Shown here: piece after piece, positions 15,281-24,845 of the stretch | How positions within the stretch are numbered: the first letter of the stretch is position 1 | Layout: each line of letters begins with the position of its first letter | Assembly: GCA_900759105.1 (NCBI GenBank) | Contig: CAAETY010000003.1 | Span: 1-40,362 of the forward strand | Source: Peptococcaceae bacterium | GTDB lineage: Bacteria; Bacillota; Peptococcia; Peptococcales; Peptococcaceae | DNA: 40,362 nt | Reading direction: 5' to 3' | The notes under the pieces: generated by a model | The model's input: the letters and a program-made list of their open reading frames with translations, nothing else | What the model was told of the DNA's origin: nothing | Database searches by the model: none | Made by a program: the position numbers and the translations under genes

Positions 15281-15973
15281 TTAGTCAATCGTTCGTCTGC
15301 GAAGGCTTTTCATGCGTTGATCAATTTCGTTGATCAGGTTCGCACAGGACTTTAATTCTGCAGAAACACTTTCGGAGTTGGTAATTTTTTTCTTATATTT
15401 GATTTTATGTTCCAGTGTTGCCCAAAATTCCATCGCAATAGTACGAAATTGAATTTCAACTGGGACATCTCTGCGACCTTCTGTTAAATAGATGGGAACA
15501 TTAACAATTAAATGCAAGCTACGATATCCGTTATCTTTTGGGTTGGCAATGTAGTCCTTACGAACCAAGACACTGATATCTTCTTGCTGCTCAAACATAT
15601 CAGCTAGTGTGTAAATGTCATCCAAAAAAGAACAGATAACACGTGCGCCGGCAATGTCAGTTAATGTATTTTGAATGACTTCTATAGAAACGGGTAAGCC
15701 GCGGCGGTGCATTTTTTCTACAATACTATCCGGTGTTTTTAATCTGGTCGAAATAGATTCAATGGGGTTACGATCATATCTTAGATTATATTCACGGTCT
15801 AGTGTATTGAGCTTGGTTTCAATTGCAAGTAAAGCTGCTTCATATTCTAACATCATGAAAACAAAGGCATCAGAATGTTTAAGCGCATTTGCAGGATTGT
15901 CCAAATGATCGATAACATCAGTTCTGGTGATTGGTTCTTTTAATTGAGGTTCATCGTTTAATGGCGCATTCAT
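15281..15973 (-). CDS. Small alarmone synthetase, GTP pyrophosphokinase family (RelQ/YjbM type)
   Basis: This 230-residue single-domain protein makes (p)ppGpp from GTP or GDP and ATP, the stringent-response signal. The synthetase motifs are present: RYDRNPIESISTRLKTPDSI (66-85), DIAGARV with D107, NPKDNGYRSLHL (144-155) and PVEIQFRTIAMEFWATLEHK (171-190) with E173. There is no hydrolase or regulatory domain, so it is a small alarmone synthetase, not RelA/SpoT. ATG 15973 follows AAGGAGG at nine bases. It lies 14 bases downstream of the CpXC gene and is probably co-transcribed with it. Confidence 0.92.
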   Translation of the reverse strand: MNAPLNDEPQLKEPITRTDVIDHLDNPANALKHSDAFVFMMLEYEAALLAIETKLNTLDREYNLRYDRNPIESISTRLKTPDSIVEKMHRRGLPVSIEVIQNTLTDIAGARVICSFLDDIYTLADMFEQQEDISVLVRKDYIANPKDNGYRSLHLIVNVPIYLTEGRRDVPVEIQFRTIAMEFWATLEHKIKYKKKITNSESVSAELKSCANLINEIDQRMKSLRRRTID

Positions 15974-15987
15974 CGATTCAAACCTCC

Positions 15988-16659
15988 TTAATTTTGATTA
16001 GAAACAAATTGTGCTGCCCATTTTTCGTCGATGGTTTCAAAATGAGGCTCAGTATGATTGCCTAAGCGTTGGGCATATTCTGTTCCGAAAAAGGCATAGT
16101 AGTCTTTGGAAAAATCTACAGTAGCCATGTCGCCGTCGTCACCTAACATGAAGACGATTTGTGCTTCTTCATCTTCTAAGCTTGGCATAAATAGCGTTGC
16201 GCGAATACGCCCCTTGGATTGCAAATCAGCAGAATAATGCTTTAAGTATGCAAGTTTTACTAATTCAACGATACGGTCATCAAGACCGGCATCCAGAATG
16301 TAGATTTTTTCCATGAGCTTGTCTATGCTGGATACAAGACGTGCTTGATAGTGACTGGCGCGACTTCCCTCAATACCTTCAATTACTTGGAGCATTTCAT
16401 TAAGCTTTTCTGTAGATTGGTCGAATCCCGGAGGACAGAAATAAAACATAGCTGCTGCATCTTGATCGTGATAAAGCAGTGGCCCTACAATAGGAAGAGG
16501 TTCCCCGCATGATGGGCAAATATATTTGAAAAAGTCGCCGGAAAGGATGGCTTCTTTTAGAATGGGATCGGTAGTGACATTGACATCTTCATAATATGGG
16601 ATTTCAATATCTGCGTTACAATGAGGACACTGAGCAGAAATAATGGTTGGTTTAGACAT
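15988..16659 (-). CDS. CpXC domain protein
   Basis: A 223-residue cytosolic protein. Its N-terminal third has two zinc-ribbon-like knuckles, CPHC (11-14) and CPSC (48-51), the CpXC signature. The remainder is a mixed helical/strand region with many acidic residues (LEDEEAQIVFMLGDDGD). The family has no established function. It starts at ATG 16659 after AAGGAGG and precedes the alarmone synthetase gene by 14 bases. A weak promoter is seen at 16690-16718. Confidence 0.82.
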   Translation of the reverse strand: MSKPTIISAQCPHCNADIEIPYYEDVNVTTDPILKEAILSGDFFKYICPSCGEPLPIVGPLLYHDQDAAAMFYFCPPGFDQSTEKLNEMLQVIEGIEGSRASHYQARLVSSIDKLMEKIYILDAGLDDRIVELVKLAYLKHYSADLQSKGRIRATLFMPSLEDEEAQIVFMLGDDGDMATVDFSKDYYAFFGTEYAQRLGNHTEPHFETIDEKWAAQFVSNQN

Positions 16660-16689
16660 GATAAACCTCCTTAAGGTAATGTTAGTTTC

Positions 16690-16718
16690 AGTATATCAAA
16701 TATATAGATGAAAGTGCA
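16690..16718 (-). promoter_or_regulatory. Possible promoter for the CpXC-alarmone synthetase pair
   Basis: Minus-strand TGCACT (16718-16713) and TATACT (16695-16690), 17 bp apart. The -35 is poor. The surroundings are AT-rich. Confidence 0.35.
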
Positions 16719-16807
16719 CTTATAATAGTAAAGAAACAATAGGTTTTGCGGAAAAAAACAGTAAGATAAGAAGATGAAAAAATATCAAAAAAATAGTATA
16801 AACGCGG

Positions 16808-16836
16808 TTGACAAAAAAACAGATATCCTGTAATAT
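16808..16836 (+). promoter_or_regulatory. Promoter of tRNA-Leu/tRNA-Gly
   Basis: TTGACA (16808-16813) and TAATAT (16831-16836) with a 17-bp spacer, about 45 bp before the mature tRNA-Leu. Confidence 0.85.
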
Positions 16837-16888
16837 AAACTCTGTTGTTAACGGCATATAAAGTGTCGCTAAAAAATGATAAATATGA

Positions 16889-16970
16889 GCGGGTGTGGCG
16901 GAATTGGCAGACGCACCAGACTTAGGATCTGGCGTCTCACGACGTGGGGGTTCAAGTCCCTTCACCCGCA
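16889..16970 (+). tRNA. tRNA-Leu (anticodon TAG)
   Basis: An 82-base class II tRNA with a long variable arm. Acceptor GCGGGTG/CACCCGC, anticodon loop CTTAGGA, T arm with TTCAAGT, discriminator A. Confidence 0.96.
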
Positions 16971-16973
16971 TAA

Positions 16974-17045
16974 GCGGAAATGGCTCAGTGGTAGAGCATC
17001 GCCTTGCCAAGGCGAGGGTCGCGAGTTCGAATCTCGTTTTCCGCT
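16974..17045 (+). tRNA. tRNA-Gly (anticodon GCC)
   Basis: Acceptor GCGGAAA/TTTCCGC, anticodon loop TTGCCAA, T arm GCGAG-TTCGAAT-CTCGT. It is three bases after tRNA-Leu and shares its promoter. Confidence 0.96.
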
Positions 17046-17055
17046 CTAAAAAATT

Positions 17056-17079
17056 GCGACTTAACCAGTCGCTTTTTTT
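17056..17079 (+). terminator. Terminator after tRNA-Gly
   Basis: GCGACT (17056-17061) pairs with AGTCGC (17067-17072), followed by seven T. Confidence 0.85.
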
Positions 17080-17176
17080 ATATTATTGAATAGTATTTGT
17101 GGTTTCTACAGAGGTGTTTATCTTGAATGTCACTGTGGGATAACAATAAAAAGGCTTATTCTTAGGAGGATCATTT

Positions 17177-18475
17177 ATGAAGGTAGAAAAGAAACAACTC
17201 GACAAGGTTCAAGTGGAATTGACCATCGAAATTCCAGAAGAAGATTTTAAGAAATATGTACAAAAGGCTTATCAAGAACGCAAAGGTAAAATCAACATTC
17301 CTGGCTTCCGCAAAGGCCATGCACCTCGCCAAATTATCGAACAATATTATGGTAAGGACTTCTTCTATTTCGATGCAGCTGAAATGTGCGTATTCCCTGA
17401 ATATGTAGAAGCTGTTAAGGCTGATGAAGAAATTAAGCCTATCGCTCAACCTAAGTTTGATGTTGTTACTCTTGAAGCTGGTAAGCCATTCGTATTTACC
17501 GCTGTTGTTGACACCAAGCAAGATATCACACTTGGTGAATACATGGGTATTGAATTAGAAAAGGTTGAAACTGCAGTTAGCGATGAAGATATCGAAAAAG
17601 AACTCGAACAAACACGTAGCAATACTGCATTGATTGAAGATGTTGAAGATGAAAATGCTACTGTTGAAGATGGTGATATTGTTCTCCTTAACTTCTGCGG
17701 CAAAAAAGACGGTGTTGCATTCGAAGGCGGCACTGCTGAAAACTATGAATTGACCATCGGTTCCCATAGCTTTATCCCAGGCTTTGAAGAAGGCATGGTT
17801 GGTATGAAGCTTGGCGAAGAAAAAGATCTTGATTTGACCTTCCCAGAAGAATATCATGCTGATGATTTAGCTGGCGCAGCGGTTGTATTTACCGTTAAGG
17901 TAAATGCTATTAAGCGTAAACAACTCGCTCCATTGGATGATGAATTTGCTAAGGATGTTAGTGAATTCGATACTTTGGACGAATACAAGGCTAGCCTTCG
18001 TGAAGAAATGGAAAAACAACGCGAAGAATCTGCGCTTAACCACTACAAAGCAAACATTGCTATTAAGGTTACCGAAGATTCCGATGTTGTAGCTCCAGAA
18101 TCTATGGTAGAAAAAGAAGTTGAAAACTATCTCAATGAAATGACTTATAACCTTCGTGCACAAGGCATTGAAATGGAACAATATTATCAATTGACCGGCA
18201 GCAGCGAAGAAGATGTTAAGAAAGAATTCTCCGGTCGTGCAGAAGCTTCTGTAAAACAACAGCTCGTTCTCGGTGCTATCGCAGATCGTGAAGAAATTGA
18301 TGTTACCGAAGAAGAAATGGATGCTGAATACGAAAAGCTTTCCAAGTATTATCAAATGGAAAAAGACCAATTGAAGCAAATCTTTATGGTTCAAGGTCAA
18401 ACTGAATCCCTTAGAAACAGCATCAAGTTTGAAAAGGTAATGGATAAGCTCTTCGAAAACGCTGTAATTAAGTAA
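17177..18475 (+). CDS. tig: Trigger factor, ribosome-bound chaperone and prolyl isomerase
   Basis: A 432-residue chaperone that meets nascent chains at the ribosome exit. The N-terminal ribosome-docking motif GFRKGHAP is at residues 43-50. The FKBP-type isomerase domain lies at about 155-240 (EDGDIVLLNFCGKKDG to VFTVKVNAIK), and the helical substrate-binding arms follow. The ribosome site AGGAGG precedes ATG 17177. Many codons end in C or use AAG/CTC, as expected for strong expression. It heads a tig-clpP-clpX order common in bacteria. A weak promoter (TTGTGG 17097, TATCTT 17119) may serve it. Confidence 0.97.
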   Translation: MKVEKKQLDKVQVELTIEIPEEDFKKYVQKAYQERKGKINIPGFRKGHAPRQIIEQYYGKDFFYFDAAEMCVFPEYVEAVKADEEIKPIAQPKFDVVTLEAGKPFVFTAVVDTKQDITLGEYMGIELEKVETAVSDEDIEKELEQTRSNTALIEDVEDENATVEDGDIVLLNFCGKKDGVAFEGGTAENYELTIGSHSFIPGFEEGMVGMKLGEEKDLDLTFPEEYHADDLAGAAVVFTVKVNAIKRKQLAPLDDEFAKDVSEFDTLDEYKASLREEMEKQREESALNHYKANIAIKVTEDSDVVAPESMVEKEVENYLNEMTYNLRAQGIEMEQYYQLTGSSEEDVKKEFSGRAEASVKQQLVLGAIADREEIDVTEEEMDAEYEKLSKYYQMEKDQLKQIFMVQGQTESLRNSIKFEKVMDKLFENAVIK

Positions 18476-18520
18476 TTCAGTTGCTTCAGTAGACAGGAAT
18501 TATAGAAAGGAATTTGAAAA

Positions 18521-19105
18521 ATGAGCTATCTACTGCCTTATGTTATTGAACAAACTGGTCAAGGGGAACGCTCCTATGATATCTATTCAAGATTATTGAA
18601 AGACAGAATCATTTTCCTTGGTGGTGAAGTCACTGATGACTCTGCCAATGCAATCATCGCCCAACTTCTCTTTCTGGAAGCTGATGACCCTAAAAAAGAT
18701 ATTTTCATGTACATTAATAGCCCCGGCGGTTCCGTAACCGCTGGGATGGCTATTTTTGATACAATGCAATACGTTAAACCTGATGTATGCACTTTCTGTG
18801 TAGGTATGGCAGCTAGCATGGGGGCTTTTTTGCTTGCAGCTGGCGAAAAAGGCAAGCGTTTTGCATTGCCAAACAGTGAAATTATGATTCATCAGCCTTT
18901 GGGTGGTGCATCTGGTCAAGCCACAGATATCGAAATTCACGCAAGACGTATTATTGAAATCAAGGACAAGATGAATCGTATTTTGTCCGAAAGAACGGGT
19001 CAGGATCTTGAAAAAGTTCGTCAAGATACTGAACGTGATTATTTCATGGAAGCGCAAGCTGCGATGGAATATGGTTTGATTGATAAAGTGATTCAACGTC
19101 ATTAA
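18521..19105 (+). CDS. clpP: ATP-dependent Clp protease proteolytic subunit
   Basis: This 194-residue serine peptidase assembles as a tetradecamer and degrades proteins fed by ClpX. The catalytic triad is visible: S99 in GMAASMGAF, H124 in IMIHQP and D173 in ERDYFM. Length is normal and ATG 18521 follows GAAAGGAA. It is 45 bases after tig and 18 before clpX, an expected operon. Confidence 0.97.
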   Translation: MSYLLPYVIEQTGQGERSYDIYSRLLKDRIIFLGGEVTDDSANAIIAQLLFLEADDPKKDIFMYINSPGGSVTAGMAIFDTMQYVKPDVCTFCVGMAASMGAFLLAAGEKGKRFALPNSEIMIHQPLGGASGQATDIEIHARRIIEIKDKMNRILSERTGQDLEKVRQDTERDYFMEAQAAMEYGLIDKVIQRH

Positions 19106-19123
19106 AAGATTGGAGCTTGTTTA

Positions 19124-20368
19124 ATGAATAAAAACGACAATCCGGAAAATGAACTTCGTTGTTCCTTTTGCGGGAAAGCTCAAAACGAAGTGAATAAGTT
19201 GATTGCTGGTCAAGGCGTCTTTATTTGCGATGAATGTGTAAAAATTTGCAATGAGATTTTAGCTGAGGAATTTGGTCAAACAGCGAAAGAATTTTCTGAA
19301 GCGAATAATCTGAAACCAGCAGAAATTAAAGCTGTTCTCGACGAGTATGTTATTGGTCAAAATGAAGCTAAAAAAGCGCTTTCTGTTGCGGTATATAACC
19401 ACTATAAGCGCATCAATAATATTGACATGAGCAGCGATAATGATGTAGAGCTTCAAAAAACCAATATTTGTCTTATTGGACCGACCGGTAGTGGGAAAAC
19501 TTTATTGGCACAAACTTTAGCGCGTGTGCTTAATGTGCCGTTCGCTATTGCCGATGCGACTTCTTTAACTGAAGCCGGCTATGTTGGGGAAGACGTTGAA
19601 AATATTCTTTTGAAGCTTATCCAAGCTGCTGACTTTGACTTGGATGCGGCCAGTCATGGGATTATCTACATTGATGAAATTGATAAAATTGCGCGTAAAA
19701 GTGATAATCCATCTATCACGCGTGATGTTTCCGGTGAAGGGGTTCAACAGGCTCTTCTTAAAATTATAGAAGGGACGGTTGCTAATATTCCCCCACAAGG
19801 TGGGAGAAAACATCCTCATCAGGAATTTATTCAATTGGACACAACTAATGTGTTGTTCATTCTGGGTGGCGCATTTGATGGTATTGAAAGTATTATTGAA
19901 CGTCGTACCGGTAAAGGAAGTTTGGGATTTGCATTTGATGAAGCAGAAGACAATATGCAAGCTTCTCAAGAGCAACCTCTTTTAAAGAAGGTCGAACCTG
20001 AAGATTTGCTTAAGTTTGGTTTGATTCCAGAATTTATTGGTCGTGTCCCATATTTGGTGGCATTGGAAGAGTTGGATAAGGATGCTTTGATTCGAGTATT
20101 GGTTGAACCTAAAAATGCACTTGTTAAACAATATCAAAAGTTGTTTGATATGGATCATGTAGAATTGGTTTTTGAAGACGACGCATTGGATGCTATTGCT
20201 GAAGAAGCGTTGAAGAGAAAAACCGGTGCACGTGGTTTGCGTGCAATTCTTGAAAATGTTATGATGGATATCATGTTTGATATTCCTAGTAGAGAGGATA
20301 TTGCGCGTGTGCGTATTAATAAGGATGCGATTCTTGGCGATGGAGAACCGATTCTTGAATACAAATAA
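19124..20368 (+). CDS. clpX: Clp protease ATP-binding unfoldase ClpX
   Basis: A 414-residue AAA+ unfoldase partner of ClpP. The N-terminal zinc domain has C13, C16, C35 and C38. Walker A GPTGSGKT lies at 119-126 and Walker B IIYIDEID at 180-187. The ClpP-docking loop appears as SLGF, and the sensor II region GARGLRAILE is near the end. ATG 19124 is preceded by TTGGAGC. The operon ends at the hairpin at 20378. Confidence 0.97.
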   Translation: MNKNDNPENELRCSFCGKAQNEVNKLIAGQGVFICDECVKICNEILAEEFGQTAKEFSEANNLKPAEIKAVLDEYVIGQNEAKKALSVAVYNHYKRINNIDMSSDNDVELQKTNICLIGPTGSGKTLLAQTLARVLNVPFAIADATSLTEAGYVGEDVENILLKLIQAADFDLDAASHGIIYIDEIDKIARKSDNPSITRDVSGEGVQQALLKIIEGTVANIPPQGGRKHPHQEFIQLDTTNVLFILGGAFDGIESIIERRTGKGSLGFAFDEAEDNMQASQEQPLLKKVEPEDLLKFGLIPEFIGRVPYLVALEELDKDALIRVLVEPKNALVKQYQKLFDMDHVELVFEDDALDAIAEEALKRKTGARGLRAILENVMMDIMFDIPSREDIARVRINKDAILGDGEPILEYK

Positions 20369-20377
20369 GATTAAGTC

Positions 20378-20416
20378 AAAGGCTTTGCAAGGCGTTTCTT
20401 TGCAAAGCCTTTTTTT
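20378..20416 (+). terminator. Terminator after clpX
   Basis: AAAGGCTTTGCAA (20378-20390) pairs with TTGCAAAGCCTTT (20400-20412), then a T run. It separates tig-clpP-clpX from lon. Confidence 0.85.
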
Positions 20417-20435
20417 GAATAAAGGAAGTGATTAG

Positions 20436-22784
20436 ATGGCTGAATCAAAAAACAAATTATCTTGGTGCGCGTTGATACCGTTAAGACAGCTTGTTGCTCT
20501 ACCTGGAACAAGTATTGTTTTAGACATTGGCAGAGAACTTTCTAAAATTGCGGTAAATAAAGCTCAAGAGGATGATGGTCGCGTATTATTATTTACACAA
20601 ATTCGTGCAGATGATGAACAGCCAACCATGGATGATTTGTATCCGGTTGGGGTATTTGGTCGTGTGATTAAGGTTGAAGAGAATCCTTCCATTCGTGGCT
20701 ATAAAATTACTGTTGAGGTAGAATGTCGTGCGCAATTGACGCAACTTGACTTTGATGCTGATTATATGCGTGGACAGTATTATGTGCTTTCTGATGCGTA
20801 TAGTAGTGAGGTAGCTAAAGATTTGGTGCCGGCTCTTGAAAGCAAGGTGACCGGAGAACTGAACAAGTTTAATCGCTTAACCAAGAAGCTTAATGCAAAT
20901 CAATTGACTGCCATTCACAATGAAAAAGATATTGTAAAGAAAATTGATTTGACTATGCATATGATTGCGCCCCATTTTGAAGATCGCTATGCAATTTTGT
21001 CTAATGCGTATATTGATCAGCGGTTGGAAAAGCTGTTGACTTATCTCGTTCATGAAAATGAAATGGTTACTCTGGAGTTCGAAATTAATCAACGTGTTAA
21101 AGCTGCGATTGATAAATCTCAAAAAGAGTATTATTTGAGAGAAAAAATAAAAGCTATTCGCAATGAACTTGGTGAAGGCGAAGACCGTGAGGAAGAATTC
21201 GACGAGCTGGCAGAAAAAATTGAGACATCCTTGATGCCAGAATCAATTAAAGAGCGCGCACGTAAAGAATTGAAACGGATGCGAAATTCTATGCCGATGT
21301 CTCCGGAATATGGCAATACACAAAATTATTTAGAATTTTTGGTTGGTTTGCCATGGGGAATTTACAAAGAAAATAAGAACGATTTAAAATATGCAAAAAA
21401 TATTCTTGAAGCAGACCATTATGGTTTAGATAAAATTAAATCTCGTATCTTAGAATTTTTGGCTGTGCAGTTTTTGCGTAATGATAATGCTGGTTCTATT
21501 TTGTGCTTCGTAGGGCCTCCGGGGATTGGTAAAACCTCTTTGGCACAATCAATCGCGCGTGCGTTAAATCGAGATTTTATCCGTGTTGCATTGGGTGGCG
21601 TGCAGGACGTAGCTGAAATTCGTGGGCATAGACGTACCTATGTAGGTGCTATTCCGGGGCGCATTATTCAAGGTATTGCAGATGTTGGTTCAAGTAATCC
21701 TGTATTCCTGTTAGATGAAATCGACAAGCTTACCCGCGATTTCAAAGGTGACCCATCAGCTGCATTGCTTGAAGCTTTAGACCCAGAACAAAACGATACT
21801 TTTAGTGACCATTATCTAGAAGTTCCGTTTGACTTGTCTAAGGTGTTCTTTATTACCACAGCAAATGATATTAGTGCAATTCCGGGTCCACTTCGTGACC
21901 GTATGGAAATTATAGAAATGACGAGTTACACTGAATATGAAAAAGTGCAAATTGCAAAAAAATATTTAGTGAAAAAAGCAATGGATGCTAATGGACTCAA
22001 AAAAGGGGATATTTCTTTTACTGAAGGTGCTATTAAAGAAATTATCGTTCATTATACACGTGAAGCTGGTGTGCGTGAATTGCAGCGTAAAATTGAAACA
22101 GTATGCCGAAAATATGCAAAAGAGCAATTTTTGCAGGAAAACGAATTACCATCGCGTGTTACTAAAGCGAATGTGAAGCAATTTTTAGGGAAGCCATTGG
22201 TTGATCATTTAGTGACAGAATCCAAGGATGAAATTGGTGTTGCAGTTGGCATGGCTTGGACACCGGTTGGCGGTGAAATTCTTCAAATTGAAACCCAATC
22301 AATGCCAGGTAAGGGAGCGTTAATTTTAACAGGGCAACTTGGCGACGTCATGCGTGAATCTGCACAAATAGCATTGAGTTACTTAAGAAGTATTGGCGAA
22401 AAAATAGGCTTACCAGAAAACTTTATTGAGTCTCATGATATTCATATTCACGTTCCATCTGGAGCGGTGCCAAAGGAAGGCCCTTCTGCTGGCGTAACGT
22501 TGACAACATCGTTACTTTCTATGATGCTTCAAAAGCCAATTCGTCAGGATGTAGCTATGACGGGGGAAATTACTTTACGTGGCAAAGTCTTGCCTGTTGG
22601 TGGAATTCGTGAAAAAGTAACTGCAGCACACCGTGCTGGAAGTAAAATCATTATTATTCCGCTAGATTGTCAGAAAGACTTGGAAGAAATTCCGAAGGAA
22701 ATTTTGGAAGATCTTGAAGTCTATGCTGTAGAACGCATTGAAGAAGTGTGGAAGATTGCGTTCCGAGATGAGGTGTTGAAATGA
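20436..22784 (+). CDS. lon: ATP-dependent protease Lon (LonA type)
   Basis: A 782-residue cytosolic protease with an N-terminal substrate domain, coiled coil, AAA+ module (GPPGIGKT near residue 359; FLLDEIDKL) and a C-terminal serine-lysine protease domain. The catalytic dyad is S684 (GPSAG) and K727 (GGIREK), 43 residues apart as in the family. ATG 20436 follows AAAGGAAG. Only 20 bases separate the start from the clpX terminator, so its promoter is not visible or read-through is used. It overlaps the next gene by four bases (ATGA). Confidence 0.97.
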   Translation: MAESKNKLSWCALIPLRQLVALPGTSIVLDIGRELSKIAVNKAQEDDGRVLLFTQIRADDEQPTMDDLYPVGVFGRVIKVEENPSIRGYKITVEVECRAQLTQLDFDADYMRGQYYVLSDAYSSEVAKDLVPALESKVTGELNKFNRLTKKLNANQLTAIHNEKDIVKKIDLTMHMIAPHFEDRYAILSNAYIDQRLEKLLTYLVHENEMVTLEFEINQRVKAAIDKSQKEYYLREKIKAIRNELGEGEDREEEFDELAEKIETSLMPESIKERARKELKRMRNSMPMSPEYGNTQNYLEFLVGLPWGIYKENKNDLKYAKNILEADHYGLDKIKSRILEFLAVQFLRNDNAGSILCFVGPPGIGKTSLAQSIARALNRDFIRVALGGVQDVAEIRGHRRTYVGAIPGRIIQGIADVGSSNPVFLLDEIDKLTRDFKGDPSAALLEALDPEQNDTFSDHYLEVPFDLSKVFFITTANDISAIPGPLRDRMEIIEMTSYTEYEKVQIAKKYLVKKAMDANGLKKGDISFTEGAIKEIIVHYTREAGVRELQRKIETVCRKYAKEQFLQENELPSRVTKANVKQFLGKPLVDHLVTESKDEIGVAVGMAWTPVGGEILQIETQSMPGKGALILTGQLGDVMRESAQIALSYLRSIGEKIGLPENFIESHDIHIHVPSGAVPKEGPSAGVTLTTSLLSMMLQKPIRQDVAMTGEITLRGKVLPVGGIREKVTAAHRAGSKIIIIPLDCQKDLEEIPKEILEDLEVYAVERIEEVWKIAFRDEVLK

Positions 22785-23371
22785 TTATCAAAAATAGTAA
22801 GTTTTTGATTGGGGCTGTGTCGGAAAAACAATATCCAGACACTCAATATCCAGAATTTGCTCTTTGTGGGCGATCTAATGTTGGCAAGTCGTCTTTAATC
22901 AATAAAATCATAAAGCGTAAAAATTTGGCGCGTACCAGTTCGCAGCCCGGAAAAACACGTCAACTGAATTACTATTTTATTGAAGCTGAGCCTTCTCCAT
23001 TTTATTTTGTTGACTTACCGGGGTATGGTTTTGCAAGAGCCAGTCAAAAGGAACGCGAACAGTGGGGCGTTTTTATTGAAAACTATTTGCAAAATCGTGA
23101 AGAATGTCGTTTGATATTGCAAGTGATTGACTTGCGTCATCCGCCAACAAAGGATGATATTGATATGTATCATTGGTTGAAATACTATGATAAAAATGTA
23201 CAGGTTATTGCAACAAAGGCTGATAAGATTTCCAGAGGACAGTATTTGAAGCATGAAAAGGTTATTCGAAAAGCTTTGGAAATGCCAGATGAAGATAAAA
23301 TAGTTTTGTTCTCCTCAGAAACAGGTTTAGGTGTTGATACATTAACCGCGCTTTTGGAATCTTATATGTAA
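22781..23371 (+). CDS. engB: Ribosome biogenesis GTPase EngB (YsxC/YihA)
   Basis: A 196-residue GTPase needed for large ribosomal subunit assembly. Motifs are GRSNVGKSS (30-38), DLPGYG and TKADK. It is translationally coupled to lon; the lon-engB pair is widely conserved. A strong hairpin ends the unit at 23380. Confidence 0.95.
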   Translation: MIIKNSKFLIGAVSEKQYPDTQYPEFALCGRSNVGKSSLINKIIKRKNLARTSSQPGKTRQLNYYFIEAEPSPFYFVDLPGYGFARASQKEREQWGVFIENYLQNREECRLILQVIDLRHPPTKDDIDMYHWLKYYDKNVQVIATKADKISRGQYLKHEKVIRKALEMPDEDKIVLFSSETGLGVDTLTALLESYM

Positions 23372-23379
23372 GTACATTG

Positions 23380-23409
23380 AAAAACCGCTGCTTACTGGCA
23401 GCGGTTTTT
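23380..23409 (+). terminator. Terminator after engB
   Basis: AAAAACCGCTGC pairs perfectly with GCAGCGGTTTTT across a six-base loop. Confidence 0.85.
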
Positions 23410-23435
23410 CAATGTAGTACGATTGGTTTAAGCCT

Positions 23436-23463
23436 TTGCAAGGGAATTTATCTCTGCTATACT
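23436..23463 (+). promoter_or_regulatory. Promoter of trkA-trkH
   Basis: TTGCAA (23436-23441) and TATACT (23458-23463), 16 bp apart, with TG at the extended -10 position. Confidence 0.6.
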
Positions 23464-23493
23464 AAAAAAAGATTACTTAGAAAGGGTGGTTCG

Positions 23494-24834
23494 ATGCAGA
23501 TTGTAATAATTGGTGCAGGAAAAGTTGGTTACAGCTTGGCTCGAATGCTTTCGGCAGAGAGCCATGATGTCATTGTTGTAGAACCGGATGAAGAACGTGG
23601 TAACATCATTAATGACAAGATGGATGTGCAAGTAGTAAATGGCAATGGTGCAAGTCCAATTTTACAAAGAGCCATTAATATCGGGCAGTCTGATTTGGTG
23701 ATTGCAGTAACAGACCAGGATGAAATAAATATGTTGGCCTGCGTGTTTGCAAAACAATCCGGTGCAAAACGTACGGTGGCACGTTTACGTAATATTGAGT
23801 ATGCAAACAATATAAAGGAACTTAAAAAGAAATTACCGGGCGTTGATGTGTTTATTAACCCAGAACAAGTTACAGCAGAGAAAATTTCGAACTACATTTA
23901 TATTCCTGAAGCAAAAAATATCAATTATTTTGACCAGCGAAAACTGATGATGGTTGAATTGCTGGTTGATGAAAATAATGTACTTGTTGGTAGGGCGTTG
24001 AAAGATTTGCCAAAGCACGTGCCGTATTTGATTACTGCAATAATTCGTAAAGGCAATTTTATTATTCCAAATGGGAATGAAGTTATTCGTAAAAAAGACT
24101 ATATTTACTTAATGACAAAAACCGAGCATATGGAGCAGGTTGAAAGAATGTTAGGCTTCAAGCGCAAAGTTATCGAAAATGTTATGATTTTAGGTGGCGG
24201 TCGCTTGGGCTATTATATTGCTAAGCTTTTGGAACCGATGGATGTAAAGGTAAAGGTTATCGAACAAAATCTAAAACGCTGCGAATTTCTTTCTGCAACC
24301 TTGGATACAACAATCATTTTGAATGGTGACGTTAGTGATGCGGATATTTTAAGTGAAGAAGGCATTAGCGATGTGGATATTCTCGTGGCGGCAACGGATA
24401 ATGACAAACTGAATATTTTGGCATGTTTGTTAGGGTCACGTTTAGGTGCAAAGCAGACGGTTACCCAGATCCGTCGTACAGATTATATGCCACTTATTGA
24501 GTCTGTTGGGATTGATGTGGCAGTAAATCCGCAAATTCTTACGCGCGAAGCTATTTTGAAAATGGTGCGCAAAGGGAACTTGGAATCACTGACTTTGATT
24601 GAATCGGGTAGTGCGGAAGTTATCGATATTATTGTGGAAAAGGCACATCGCAAGCTTTGCGGCATTAAAGTAAAAGATTTGAATTTCCCAGCAGGTGCAA
24701 TCATTTCATCTATTGATAGAAATGGAGAAGTTATCATTCCAACAGGGGATGATATTATTTTAGCTGGAGATCGTATTACAATTTTTGTTGGGAGCAAAAG
24801 TGTAAGAAAAATTGAACGACTGATTAATGTGTAG
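23494..24834 (+). CDS. trkA: Trk potassium uptake system NAD-binding subunit TrkA
   Basis: This cytosolic regulator gates the TrkH channel. The 446-residue protein has two RCK halves, each a Rossmann fold with a glycine motif (GAGKVG at 7-12, GGGRLG near 232) followed by a C-terminal TrkA-C domain. ATG 23494 is chosen because AAAGGGTGG lies upstream and the first strand MQIVIIGAG begins there; the longer frame from 23377 runs across the terminator and promoter. trkH follows after 11 bases. Confidence 0.95.
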   Translation: MQIVIIGAGKVGYSLARMLSAESHDVIVVEPDEERGNIINDKMDVQVVNGNGASPILQRAINIGQSDLVIAVTDQDEINMLACVFAKQSGAKRTVARLRNIEYANNIKELKKKLPGVDVFINPEQVTAEKISNYIYIPEAKNINYFDQRKLMMVELLVDENNVLVGRALKDLPKHVPYLITAIIRKGNFIIPNGNEVIRKKDYIYLMTKTEHMEQVERMLGFKRKVIENVMILGGGRLGYYIAKLLEPMDVKVKVIEQNLKRCEFLSATLDTTIILNGDVSDADILSEEGISDVDILVAATDNDKLNILACLLGSRLGAKQTVTQIRRTDYMPLIESVGIDVAVNPQILTREAILKMVRKGNLESLTLIESGSAEVIDIIVEKAHRKLCGIKVKDLNFPAGAIISSIDRNGEVIIPTGDDIILAGDRITIFVGSKSVRKIERLINV

Positions 24835-24845
24835 AGGCGAATCGA

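Noticed and set aside
16720..17010. 96-residue minus-strand frame
   Set aside because: It runs through tRNA-Leu, tRNA-Gly and a promoter; not a protein gene.
17867..18400. Minus-strand frame of 177 residues opposite tig
   Set aside because: Shadow of trigger factor; composition dominated by Phe/Leu/Ile, with no start signal.
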